NCBI RefSeq assembly: GCF_003386285.1
Contig: NZ_QPNC01000037.1
Location: forward strand, 1 to 44,474
Length of the DNA: 44,474 nucleotides
From: Nocardiopsis sp. FIRDI 009
GTDB taxonomy: Bacteria; Actinomycetota; Actinomycetes; Streptosporangiales; Streptosporangiaceae
Direction: 5' to 3'
Below, piece after piece: positions 35,389 to 42,815 of this stretch (position 1 is its first letter; each line of letters opens with the position of its first letter). Made by a program: the position numbers and the translations under genes. Under the pieces are notes generated by a model. That model did no database searches. It worked only from the letters and a program-made list of their open reading frames with translations, and was not told the DNA's origin.

Positions 35389-35549
35389 GAGCCTAGGTTA
35401 GGGATTCGCGCGGTGCTCGGGGGCTATGTGCGAGAAAGAAGGGGGCATGCGGGATACGCATAGGTGCGGGCGGTGACTCTCCGGATACGGCAGAGTGGCA
35501 GAGGTCGTAGGTCGCCGGCGGATGCCGGACTACCTGGGAGGGAGGCCCC

Positions 35550-35963
35550 GTGACCGTTGAGACCCCATCAGCGGGTAGCCCGAGCCTGGCCGCGTACGGG
35601 CGTGGGGGCGATGTCGGATCCGAGCGCGTCGGGTCCGCCGGAGATGCTCCGACGCCCGAGGCGGGTGGTCGGGTGGACCCGGTCTGCCGTGCTCTGCGCG
35701 GGTTGGCCGCGGAGTTGCGTTCTCGGGGGGTGGAGGCCCGTGAGGACGGGGTGTTCGGCTCCGTCGAGGCGGGTCCGGCCTCGTGTCCGCAGCGCGCGTT
35801 GCTGCGGCCGCATCGCGGCGGCCTGTGGTGGTGGATGCGTTGGCCCCTCCAGGAGGGGGTGTCGTCGGCGCTGGCGGGTGTTCCGCTCTCACCGGTCACC
35901 CGGACCTCCGATGCCGCGCGGCGGATCGCGGGCGCGCTGGCGGCGTCGGTGGGCGAATCCTGA
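35550..35963 (+). CDS. Small hypothetical protein divergent from the XRE-TPR gene
   Basis: A 137-aa protein: Gly/Ser-rich start, then VCRALRGLAAELRSRGVEAR, ASCPQRALLRPHRGGLWWWMRWPL, and TSDAARRIAGALAASVGES. No recognised domain. The GTG at 35550 has GGGAGGGAGG 4 nt upstream, a strong signal. Its divergence from the XRE-TPR regulator suggests the two are co-regulated. The Trp-rich LWWWMRW motif followed by an Arg-containing segment recalls small regulatory proteins found beside XRE genes in actinomycetes. Confidence 0.6.
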   Translation: MTVETPSAGSPSLAAYGRGGDVGSERVGSAGDAPTPEAGGRVDPVCRALRGLAAELRSRGVEAREDGVFGSVEAGPASCPQRALLRPHRGGLWWWMRWPLQEGVSSALAGVPLSPVTRTSDAARRIAGALAASVGES

Positions 35964-35967
35964 ACAC

Positions 35968-35989
35968 GCGCGGGGGTCGTTCCCCGCGC
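35968..35989 (+). terminator. Terminator hairpin after the 137-aa gene
   Basis: A perfect 8-bp GC stem (35968-35975 and 35982-35989) with a 6-nt loop, 4 nt past the stop codon. Confidence 0.55.
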
Positions 35990-36018
35990 TTCTGCGGGCG
36001 TGTGCCATGTCCACGCCC

Positions 36019-36097
36019 GGTGAGCGGGTGGGGTCTGGGCTTCCCCGAAACCCAGTCTCCCTCTGCACGGGGCCTTGCCCTGCCTCGCCCGCTCACC
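36019..36097. other. Possible structured RNA with a three-way junction
   Basis: A 10-bp closing stem (36019-36028 with 36088-36097) encloses two smaller hairpins (ctggg...cccag at 36035-36055, and gcacggggc...gccctgc near 36065-36083). It sits in an intergenic region after a terminator. It may be a structured RNA, a longer terminator complex or chance in GC-rich DNA. Confidence 0.3.
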
Positions 36098-36176
36098 CCC
36101 GTACGGCATGGGAAGGTCGGGATGTCTGGCTGCTCACCGCCCCTCCGCCCCTTTCGGTGAGTGCAGTCCCCCGGCT

Positions 36177-36205
36177 CCGGTGCCCGGTCCTCGACCGGGC
36201 ACCGG
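36177..36205 (-). terminator. Terminator hairpin of the AraC gene
   Basis: A 13-bp perfect stem with a 3-nt loop (36177-36189 and 36193-36205) lies 14 nt beyond the stop codon of the minus-strand AraC gene. Confidence 0.7.
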
Positions 36206-36219
36206 TCGGCCGTCGGCGC

Positions 36220-37065
36220 TCACGGCCCGGTGTGGACGGTGTGCCCGTGCGCGGCGCGGTAGACGCCGGGGGTCACGCCGTAGTAGCGGGTGAACCACCG
36301 GGTCAGGTGGCTCTGGTCGGCGAAACCCGCGTGCGCGGCGGCCTCGGCCAGGGGCACCCCGGCGGTGATGAGTTCCCGAGCCCTCCGGAGACGGAGCTGG
36401 CGCTGGTAGTCGCTGGGGGCCATGCCCTCCACGGCGAGGAAGGCGCGGTGGACGGTGTAGCGGCTGCGTCCGACCGCGGCGGCCAGGTCGTCGGCGCCGA
36501 GGTCCTCGGTGCGGCGTTCGTGCAGGATCGAGCGTACGCGTCGGGCGACCCGGCGGGCGTCGGGTCCGGTGATCGGGGGCGTCGGCGGCGGGGTCGCCGC
36601 CGTGCGTCGGACCATCGAGAGCACGGTGTGGTGGAGGGCCTCGTCGGTGTCCAGGCGGGACGCGTCGCCGGTGAGGGCGGTGTGGAGGCGGCGTAGCGCC
36701 GCGGCCAGCTCGGGGGCGTCCACCACGGGTTCGGGGAAGAGGGGGAGCGCGCCGGGGGTGTCGGTGGCGTCGGCGAGTACCGAGCGCACCAGGTCGGGGC
36801 CGATGTGGACGATGCGGTAGGTGAACCCCGGTTCGGCGCCCGCGTGCCCGTCGTGCGGTTCGTCGGGGTTGAAGGCGAGGACCATCCCGGGCGCGCTGGT
36901 GTGCGCGCCGCCTCGGCAGTGGAAGGCCTGCAGACCCGATTCGGTCACGCCGAAGGAGTAGGCGTCGTGGCTGTGCCGGTGGTAGGCGTGCCGGGTGAAG
37001 TGGGCGTGCATGGCTTCCAGCGGTCGGTCGGGCGAGCGCCAGTAGTGGGTCCAGTCCTCGGTCAC
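36220..37065 (-). CDS. AraC-family transcriptional regulator
   Basis: A 281-aa regulator. An N-terminal cupin-like AraC ligand domain (TRHAYHRHSHDAYSFGVTESGLQAFHCRGG, GMVLAFNPDEPHDGHAG) is followed by two C-terminal helix-turn-helix units (about 180-275: DLGADDLAAAVGRSRYTVHRAFLAVEGMAPSDYQRQLRLRRARELI, then PLAEAAAHAGFADQSHLTRWFTRYYGVTPGVYR). The GTG at 37065 has GGGGAACC just upstream. It diverges from a DUF2000 gene about 110 nt away, which is a plausible target, as in other genomes with this pair. Confidence 0.9.
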   Translation of the reverse strand: MTEDWTHYWRSPDRPLEAMHAHFTRHAYHRHSHDAYSFGVTESGLQAFHCRGGAHTSAPGMVLAFNPDEPHDGHAGAEPGFTYRIVHIGPDLVRSVLADATDTPGALPLFPEPVVDAPELAAALRRLHTALTGDASRLDTDEALHHTVLSMVRRTAATPPPTPPITGPDARRVARRVRSILHERRTEDLGADDLAAAVGRSRYTVHRAFLAVEGMAPSDYQRQLRLRRARELITAGVPLAEAAAHAGFADQSHLTRWFTRYYGVTPGVYRAAHGHTVHTGP

Positions 37066-37172
37066 GGTTCCCCATTGTTCCCCAGGGGCGGACCCGCGCC
37101 GGAGGTGTCGTTCGGGTGGCGGGCGCACGAGCGTTCAAGACCTCCGTCCGGTCGTCCGTCATCGTCGAGGGC

Positions 37173-37583
37173 ATGCGTTTCGACACCAAGATCGCCGTGG
37201 CCGTCCGGGAGGATCTGGCCGTGTGGCAGAAGCTCAACGTGACCGCGTTCCTCAGCAGCGGGGTCGCCGGCGGCCAGCCGGGGGTGATGGGGGAGCCGTA
37301 CGAGGACGCCTCGGGGCGCTCCTACCTGCCGATGTTCCGTGAGCCCGTCATGGTCTTCTCCGCCGACGCGCCCGCGTTGGCGCGCACGCTCGACCGGGCG
37401 CGTTCGCGGGATCTTCCCACGGCCCTGTACACGGACGAGTTGTTCAAGACCGGCAACGACGACGACAACCGGGCGGCGGTGCGGGCGGTCCCCACCGACG
37501 AGCTGGACCTGGTGGGGGTGGCCGTCTACGGCCCCCGTGGCGCGGTGGACAAGGTGGTCAAGGGGCTGAGGCTGCACCCGTGA
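37173..37583 (+). CDS. DUF2000 family protein
   Basis: A 136-aa protein: MRFDTKIAVAVREDLAVWQKLNVTAFLSSGVAGGQPGVMGEPYEDASGRSYLPMFREPVMVF, then RDLPTALYTDELFKTGNDDDNRAAVRAV and LDLVGVAVYGPRGAVDKVVKGL. The match to DUF2000 (structurally peptidyl-tRNA hydrolase II-like) is good by eye. The ATG at 37173 starts the conserved region; GAGG precedes it closely. It is probably controlled by the divergent AraC regulator. Function unknown. Confidence 0.82.
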   Translation: MRFDTKIAVAVREDLAVWQKLNVTAFLSSGVAGGQPGVMGEPYEDASGRSYLPMFREPVMVFSADAPALARTLDRARSRDLPTALYTDELFKTGNDDDNRAAVRAVPTDELDLVGVAVYGPRGAVDKVVKGLRLHP

Positions 37584-37634
37584 GCGGAGGCCCGGGCCGC
37601 GTGGCGACTGCCTCGCGGCCCGGGCGCGGAGGGG

Positions 37635-38408
37635 TCAGCGGGGGCCGGGATCGTCGTCGGCGGCGGCGGCCAGGGCAGCGCCGACGATCCCGGCCGTGTT
37701 GAGCAGCGCGGCGGGGACGATGGGGGTGCGGATGTCCAGGAGGGGGAGGAACTTCTCGGACTTGCGGCTCACCCCGCCGCCGACCACGATGAGGTCCGGC
37801 CACAGCAGGTCCTCCACCACGCGGTAGTAGCGCTGGAGCCGCTGGTGGACCCACTCCTCGTAGGAGAGGCCGTCGCGTTTGCGGGCGGCCGAGGAGGCGC
37901 GGGTCTCGGCGTCGTGGCCGTCGATCTCCAGGTGGCCGAACTCGGTGTTGGGGACCAGGTGGCCGTCGGTCACGAGGGCGGTGCCGATCCCGGTGCCGAG
38001 CGTGGTCAGCAGGACCACGCCGGGCACGTCCTTGGCCGCGCCGAAGCGGACCTCGGCGACGGCGGCGGCGTCGGCGTCGTTGAGGACGCGGACCGGGCGG
38101 CCTGCGGCCTCGGCGAACAGGGCGCGGGCGTCCGTGCCGACCCACGCCTCGTCCAGGTTGGCGGCGGTGCGGATGACGCCGTTCTGGACGATGCCGGGGA
38201 AGGTGACGCCGACGGGGCCGTCGGCGGCCTCGGGGAAGTGGGCGGCGATCCGCCCCACCACGCCGGCCATCTGCTCCGGCGCGGAGTGCTCGGTGGTGGC
38301 GAACTTCAGGCGTTCGGCGGTGAACTCGCCGGTCGTCAGGTCGACGGGCGCGCCCTTGATGCCGCTGCCGCCGATGTCGATTCCCAAGCCGATGTTCGGC
38401 TGTGCCAT
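37635..38408 (-). CDS. ppgK: Polyphosphate glucokinase (ROK family)
   Basis: A 257-aa glucokinase that phosphorylates glucose with polyphosphate or ATP. Motifs are GIDIGGSGIKGAPVD (about 8-22), GVTFPGIVQNG, RVLNDADAAAVAE with the catalytic Asp, LLTTLGTGIGTALV and NTEFGHLEIDG. Length and the DADAAAVAE and LGTGIGTAL blocks match actinobacterial PpgK. The ATG at 38408 has AGGAGA 9 nt upstream. No other sugar genes are adjacent. It diverges from trmI. Confidence 0.92.
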   Translation of the reverse strand: MAQPNIGLGIDIGGSGIKGAPVDLTTGEFTAERLKFATTEHSAPEQMAGVVGRIAAHFPEAADGPVGVTFPGIVQNGVIRTAANLDEAWVGTDARALFAEAAGRPVRVLNDADAAAVAEVRFGAAKDVPGVVLLTTLGTGIGTALVTDGHLVPNTEFGHLEIDGHDAETRASSAARKRDGLSYEEWVHQRLQRYYRVVEDLLWPDLIVVGGGVSRKSEKFLPLLDIRTPIVPAALLNTAGIVGAALAAAADDDPGPR

Positions 38409-38598
38409 GTGTCGCGGTCTCCTGTGCTGTGGTCGTGGGCGGTAACCGGTCTGGACCACCGGAGCACATACTGCCCTGTCCCCCGTGCCGGGAGGAAGTC
38501 CGGCGGCGGCGGGCGTCACCGTGGTCGGGGCGGTGCCGGGGGGCCGATACTCTGGGCGACTGCCCGACCAAACGCGACGTGGGAAGACGAGAGCGACG

Positions 38599-39558
38599 TT
38601 GACCGGTATCCATGGCCGCCGCGGCCCCTTCACCGACGGCGACACCGTGCAGTTGACCGACCCCAAGGGTCGCATGCACACGATCACGCTGACCGAGGGT
38701 GGCGCCTTCCACTCGCACAAGGGCAAGGTCGACCACGACGACCTCATCGGGCGGCCCGAGGGCAGTGTGGTGCGCTCCAACACCGGCACGGCGTACGTGG
38801 CGCTGCGTCCGCTGCTGATCGACTACACGCTGTCGATGAAGCGGGGGGCGACGATCGTCTACCCCAAGGACGCCGCGCAGGTGCTGGTGGAGGCGGACAT
38901 CTTCCCGGGCGCCCGGGTGGTGGAGGCCGGGGCCGGTTCGGGCGCCATGTCGAACTGGTTGCTGCGCGCGGTCGGTGAGCACGGGATGGTGCACTCCTAC
39001 GAGCGCCGTGCCGACTTCGCCGAGATCGCCCGCAAGAACGTCGAGCGCTTCTACGGCGGGCCGCACCCGGCCTGGCGGCTGACCGTCGGCGATCTGGTCG
39101 AGTCGTTGGACGAGACGGACGTGGACCGGGTCTTCCTGGACATGCTGGCGCCGTGGGAGTGCCTGGACGCCGTGGCGCGGGCGCTGATCCCGGGCGGTCT
39201 GGTGTGCTGCTACGTGGCCACCACCACGCAGCTGTCGCGGGTGGTGGAGGAGCTGCGTGAGGACGCCCGGTTCTACGAGCCGCGGTCGTGGGAGACCATG
39301 CTGCGCACCTGGCACGTCGAGGGTCTGGCGGTGCGTCCGGACCACCGGATGATCGGGCACACCGGGTTCCTGGTGACGGCGCGGCGGCTGGCCGACGGCG
39401 CGGAGGCGCCCGAGCGGCGCCGCCGTCCGGCCAAGGGCGCCTACGGCAAGGACTACGAGGCGGCCCGGGCGGCCGGGCGGGCGCCCGCGGCGGAGTCGGG
39501 GGCCGACGCGGCGGGGTCGGTCGAGTCGCGGGAGAGCGGGGGCTCGGAGCGGGGGTGA
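38599..39558 (+). CDS. trmI: tRNA (adenine-58-N1)-methyltransferase TrmI
   Basis: A 319-aa SAM-dependent enzyme that makes m1A58 in tRNA. The N-terminal domain (QLTDPKGRMHTITL, GGAFHSHKGKVDHDDLIG, YVALRPLLIDYTLSMKRGATIVYPKDAAQVL) precedes the SAM motif VVEAGAGSGAMSNWLLRAVG and the LDMLAPWECLDAV block. It is close to mycobacterial Rv2118c. The C-terminal tail of about 35 residues is disordered, with Ala and Gly richness. A TTG at 38599 is the best start, placed just before the conserved region. It is followed by the arc gene after about 230 nt, matching the conserved trmI-mpa neighbourhood. Confidence 0.93.
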   Translation: MTGIHGRRGPFTDGDTVQLTDPKGRMHTITLTEGGAFHSHKGKVDHDDLIGRPEGSVVRSNTGTAYVALRPLLIDYTLSMKRGATIVYPKDAAQVLVEADIFPGARVVEAGAGSGAMSNWLLRAVGEHGMVHSYERRADFAEIARKNVERFYGGPHPAWRLTVGDLVESLDETDVDRVFLDMLAPWECLDAVARALIPGGLVCCYVATTTQLSRVVEELREDARFYEPRSWETMLRTWHVEGLAVRPDHRMIGHTGFLVTARRLADGAEAPERRRRPAKGAYGKDYEAARAAGRAPAAESGADAAGSVESRESGGSERG

Positions 39559-39662
39559 GCGGGTCCGCGTTGTGCGTCGATACCCCCGCGGCGCTGGCGG
39601 AGTCGTGGTCTCGGGCCGACACGGAGGTTACTTTCTCATTACGCCAGGCCGTCTGCTACCAC

Positions 39663-39692
39663 TGTGACCTGGTGATACGCAAGGTCGATAAA
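39663..39692 (+). promoter_or_regulatory. Candidate promoter of arc
   Basis: TGTGAC (39663-39668) and GATAAA (39687-39692) are separated by 18 nt in a clearly AT-richer stretch, about 100 nt upstream of the arc start. Boxes are imperfect. Confidence 0.3.
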
Positions 39693-39789
39693 TGAGGTCT
39701 TCGACACTCCCCGAAGGTGGGAGGTTAGGAAATGGGCAGGGGTAGGTAGGCTCCCGAGTAGTCGTCCTTCTCATAGGGAGGTGGCGGAC

Positions 39790-41550
39790 GTGGCCGAGCG
39801 CGACGACGAGCGTCAGAGCGACCGGGACCGTGAAGTCGCTGAACTCACGGCCCAGGTCTCCTACATGGAAAAGGAACTCAGCGTGGTTCGGCGTAAGCTC
39901 GCTGATTCGCCCCGACATGTACGCCTGCTGGAGGAACGGCTGAGGGAGGCTCAGGCCAACCTCGCCGCGGCCAACGGCCAGAACGAACGACTCGTCTCCA
40001 CGCTCAAGGAGGCCAGGGAGCAGATCGTCGCCCTGAAGGAGGAGGTCGACCGGCTGGCCCAACCGCCGTCCGGGTTCGGCGTCTACCTGGGGTCGCGTGA
40101 GGACGAGACCGTCGAGATCTTCACCAACGGCCGCAAGATGCGGGTCAACGTGAGCCCCTCGGTGGACCTGGACTCGCTGCGTCCGGGCCAGGAGGTCATG
40201 CTCAACGAGGCGTTCAACGTCGTCGAGGTCGAGTCCTTCGAGACCGTCGGCGAGGTCGTCATGCTCAAGGAGCTGTTGGAGGACGGCGAACGGGCGCTGG
40301 TGATCTCGCACCACGACGAGGAGCGGATCGTCCGGATGGCGGACCCGCTGCGCGACGAACCGGTGCGGCCGGGGGACTCGCTGCTGCTGGAGCCGCGGTC
40401 GGGGTACGTGTACGAGCGGATTCCCAAGTCGGAGGTCGAGGAGCTCATCCTCGAGGAGGTTCCGGACATCTCCTACACCGACATCGGTGGCCTGTCCGGA
40501 CAGATCGAGATGATCCGCGACGCGGTGGAGCTGCCCTACCTGCACAAGGAGTTGTTCTACGAGCACCAGCTGCGGCCGCCCAAGGGTGTGCTGCTGTACG
40601 GGCCGCCCGGATGCGGTAAGACCCTCATCGCCAAGGCGGTGGCCAATTCGCTGGCCAAACAGGTGGCCGAGCGGACCGGTCGCGACGTCGGCAAGAGTTT
40701 CTTCCTCAACATCAAGGGCCCGGAGCTGCTCAACAAGTACGTGGGTGAGACCGAGCGGCACATCCGCCTGGTCTTCCAGCGTGCGCGGGAGAAGGCCTCC
40801 GAGGGCACGCCGGTGATCGTGTTCTTCGACGAGATGGACTCGATCTTCCGGACGCGTGGTTCGGGGGTGTCCTCCGACGTGGAGAACACGATCGTGCCGC
40901 AGCTGCTGAGCGAGATCGACGGTGTCGAGGGGCTGGAGAACGTCATCGTCATCGGCGCCTCCAACCGGGAGGACATGATCGACCCGGCGATCCTGCGGCC
41001 CGGCCGACTGGACGTCAAGATCAAGATCGAGCGTCCCGACGCGGAGGCGGCCCGCGACATCTTCGCCAAGTACATCACTCCGGACCTGCCGTTGCACGAC
41101 GAGGACCTGGCCGAGCACGGCGGTTCGGCCAAGGCCACGGTGGACGCGATGATCCAGCGGGTCGTGGAGCGGATGTACACCGAGGGCGAGGAGAACCGGT
41201 TCCTGGAGGTCACCTACGCCAACGGGGACAAGGAGGTCCTGTACTTCAAGGACTTCAACTCGGGGGCGATGATCGAGAACATCGTCTCGCGAGCCAAGAA
41301 GATGGCCATCAAGGACTTCATCGACAACAAGTCCAAGGGCATCCGGGTGTCGCACCTGATGCAGGCCTGCGTCGACGAGTTCAGCGAGAACGAGGACCTG
41401 CCCAACACGACCAACCCCGATGACTGGGCTCGGATCTCCGGTAAGAAGGGTGAGCGGATCGTCTACATCCGTACCCTGGTGACCGGGAAGAAGGGCGCGG
41501 ACTCGGGTCGGAGCATCGACACGGTGCCCAACACGGGGCAGTACCTGTAG
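39790..41550 (+). CDS. arc: Proteasome-associated AAA ATPase ARC/Mpa
   Basis: A 586-aa hexameric ATPase that unfolds Pup-tagged proteins for the 20S proteasome. An N-terminal coiled coil (about 5-90: LTAQVSYMEKELSVVRRKLADSPRHVRLLEERLREAQANL) is followed by OB-fold interdomains (about 90-240), then the AAA module with Walker A GPPGCGKT (271-278), Walker B VFFDEMDSIF and the second-region SNREDMIDPAILRPGRLDVKIKI. The C-terminus GQYL is the conserved proteasome-gate-opening tail. GTG 39790 is preferred over GTG 39781 since GGGAGG would be adjacent to the latter. Pup, prcBA, dop and pafA are not in the window. Confidence 0.97.
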   Translation: MAERDDERQSDRDREVAELTAQVSYMEKELSVVRRKLADSPRHVRLLEERLREAQANLAAANGQNERLVSTLKEAREQIVALKEEVDRLAQPPSGFGVYLGSREDETVEIFTNGRKMRVNVSPSVDLDSLRPGQEVMLNEAFNVVEVESFETVGEVVMLKELLEDGERALVISHHDEERIVRMADPLRDEPVRPGDSLLLEPRSGYVYERIPKSEVEELILEEVPDISYTDIGGLSGQIEMIRDAVELPYLHKELFYEHQLRPPKGVLLYGPPGCGKTLIAKAVANSLAKQVAERTGRDVGKSFFLNIKGPELLNKYVGETERHIRLVFQRAREKASEGTPVIVFFDEMDSIFRTRGSGVSSDVENTIVPQLLSEIDGVEGLENVIVIGASNREDMIDPAILRPGRLDVKIKIERPDAEAARDIFAKYITPDLPLHDEDLAEHGGSAKATVDAMIQRVVERMYTEGEENRFLEVTYANGDKEVLYFKDFNSGAMIENIVSRAKKMAIKDFIDNKSKGIRVSHLMQACVDEFSENEDLPNTTNPDDWARISGKKGERIVYIRTLVTGKKGADSGRSIDTVPNTGQYL

Positions 41551-41574
41551 GAACGCGTCCCGAGAACGTGTGGC

Positions 41575-41607
41575 GGGGCCGACCGGATCTTCCGGTCGGC
41601 CCCTTTT
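41575..41607 (+). terminator. Strong intrinsic terminator after arc
   Basis: A perfect 13-bp stem (41575-41587 with 41591-41603) with a 3-nt loop is followed by TTTTcgttt. It ends the arc transcript 25 nt past the stop codon. Confidence 0.9.
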
Positions 41608-41759
41608 CGTTTCCGGTTGTCTTCGGGCCCCGTGTTAGCAGGGTGTTAACACTTCTTTGGGGCCCGCGCGGGCTGAGGGGCTGGCTCATACAACCTCGTG
41701 ATGATCACCGAAAGTGACCACTGGGGGGTTGAGGTGGTCCCAGGATCCGGCAGGTGCCC

Positions 41760-41773
41760 GGTGATCTCTCCGG
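41760..41773 (+). repeat. 14-bp direct repeat, left copy
   Basis: GGTGATCTCTCCGG lies 79 nt upstream of the truncated cutA and recurs as the last 14 bases of the window (44461-44474). The match may extend past the edge. Chance is not excluded. Confidence 0.35.
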
Positions 41774-41851
41774 AGTTGAGCGGGACCCTCATTTCTGGTG
41801 TCTGCTGGTCTATGCTCCCCGGAGAACACCAGCGACAGAACGGACCCCTCC

Positions 41852-41980
41852 ATGACCGACTACCTCCAGGTGTCCACGGCGACCGAGACCCGCGAGCAGG
41901 CGGTGGAACTGGCGAAGACAGCAGTAGAGGCCAAGCTCGCAGCGGGCGCGCAGATCGTCGGGTCGGGATGCCCCTGCTAG
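41852..41980 (+). pseudogene. cutA: Truncated cutA (divalent-cation tolerance protein), 5' fragment
   Basis: The first 37 codons encode MTDYLQVSTATETREQAVELAKTAVEAKLAAGAQIVG, a perfect CutA N-terminus. The family then normally continues with P-x-x-S-V-F/Y-W and another 65 residues. Here the frame changes identity after IVG and stops within five codons (SGCPC, TAG). The remainder of CutA (EWQVLLKT and the end) is not found in the window. A weak TATGCT -10 precedes the gene at 41811. The most likely cause is insertion or deletion at about 41963. Not functional. Confidence 0.8.
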
Positions 41981-42582
41981 CCGCCCTCCTCCTCGAAACC
42001 CTCTTCATCTCCCGCCGTAAGGCGTGGAAGAAGCAGCAGGCACACACGGGCAACCCTGTCCCCAAAGCCCTCTGGCTGTGGGGCCCGATCGGCTCAGCGA
42101 GCATTACCCGACGGCAACAGCTCTGGGCCGTACCGGACTGGGAGGATGCCCTGGAACTGCACATGGTCCGGTTGGAAGCCATCAGGAGGCTCCATCGCGC
42201 GTTCGGGTGGTTCTGGTTCTGGAAGGTGCCCGCCCACGTCGCTGTGCGACTCCGTAAGGGGTTCCGCGTGCACCAGGCCACTGTCGAGGTCGATGCCATC
42301 CTCAACGAGCAGCAGGAGACGAAGCAGGAGAAGGGAGCACTGCCCGCCCTGCCGGAGCTGCCTGCCGCCCGAGACCCGAAGGTGTTCGAGGAAGCGGTCG
42401 AGTATTACGTGGAGGCCATCCGCAACGACGTGGAGCGCCCCTCCGAGCGCGGCTTGTGCAGTGCCTTCGATGTTCCCACGACGAACCGTCGCTGGGCCAA
42501 GCAGGTGAAGAAGGCGGCAGAAGCCCGCGTCAAAGAGCGCAAAGCTCCTACATCACGCGAGCTCCAGCCTGTTCCTGCCTAG
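41968..42582 (+). CDS. Foreign fragment, truncated plasmid/ICE-like protein
   Basis: A 204-codon frame from ATG 41968 with no ribosome site, overlapping the dead cutA end. A hydrophobic start (LLAALLLETLFISRRKAWKKQQ) is followed by LWLWGPIGSASITRRQQLWAVPDWEDALELHMVRLEAIRRLHRAFGWFWFW and a C-terminal helix-turn-helix-like segment (FEEAVEYYVEAIRNDVERPSERGLCSAFDVPTTNRRWAKQV). The C-terminal pattern recalls streptomycete spread or transfer proteins (DUF2637-like), but I am not sure. GC and codon choice are lower than in the neighbours (AAA, GTA, ATT and TCA codons present). Because the frame begins at the break in cutA it is probably N-terminally truncated. Confidence 0.45.
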   Translation: MPLLAALLLETLFISRRKAWKKQQAHTGNPVPKALWLWGPIGSASITRRQQLWAVPDWEDALELHMVRLEAIRRLHRAFGWFWFWKVPAHVAVRLRKGFRVHQATVEVDAILNEQQETKQEKGALPALPELPAARDPKVFEEAVEYYVEAIRNDVERPSERGLCSAFDVPTTNRRWAKQVKKAAEARVKERKAPTSRELQPVPA

Positions 42583-42815
42583 TCCCTGGAGTCCTGGTCT
42601 GGGGACCGGGGCTCCCCCTTCGATATCAGCGTCGCCGTGAATGTGCGTTACCTGGGGCCGACAATGACTTCGCCGCGCCAGCTGAGCCAAGACCAGCACA
42701 TCATCTTCGGGTGACCGTGGGTTATGAATGGAGTGGAATCTCCAACGCTTGATGGCGTACTACAGCATGCCGATAACCAGGGGTTGGGATCCCAGTGTAA
42801 ACAGCTCGCCCTGGG

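Noticed and set aside
39555..39695. A 46-codon frame starting GTG that overlaps the trmI stop (GTGA) with GGAG upstream.
   Set aside because: The later half has rare TCA, TTA, ATA and AAA codons and coincides with the likely arc promoter. No family resemblance.
41698..42582. A continuous 294-codon frame crossing the cutA fragment.
   Set aside because: Its first 90 codons overlap the recognisable cutA frame and have no coding features; only the downstream part is likely to be real.
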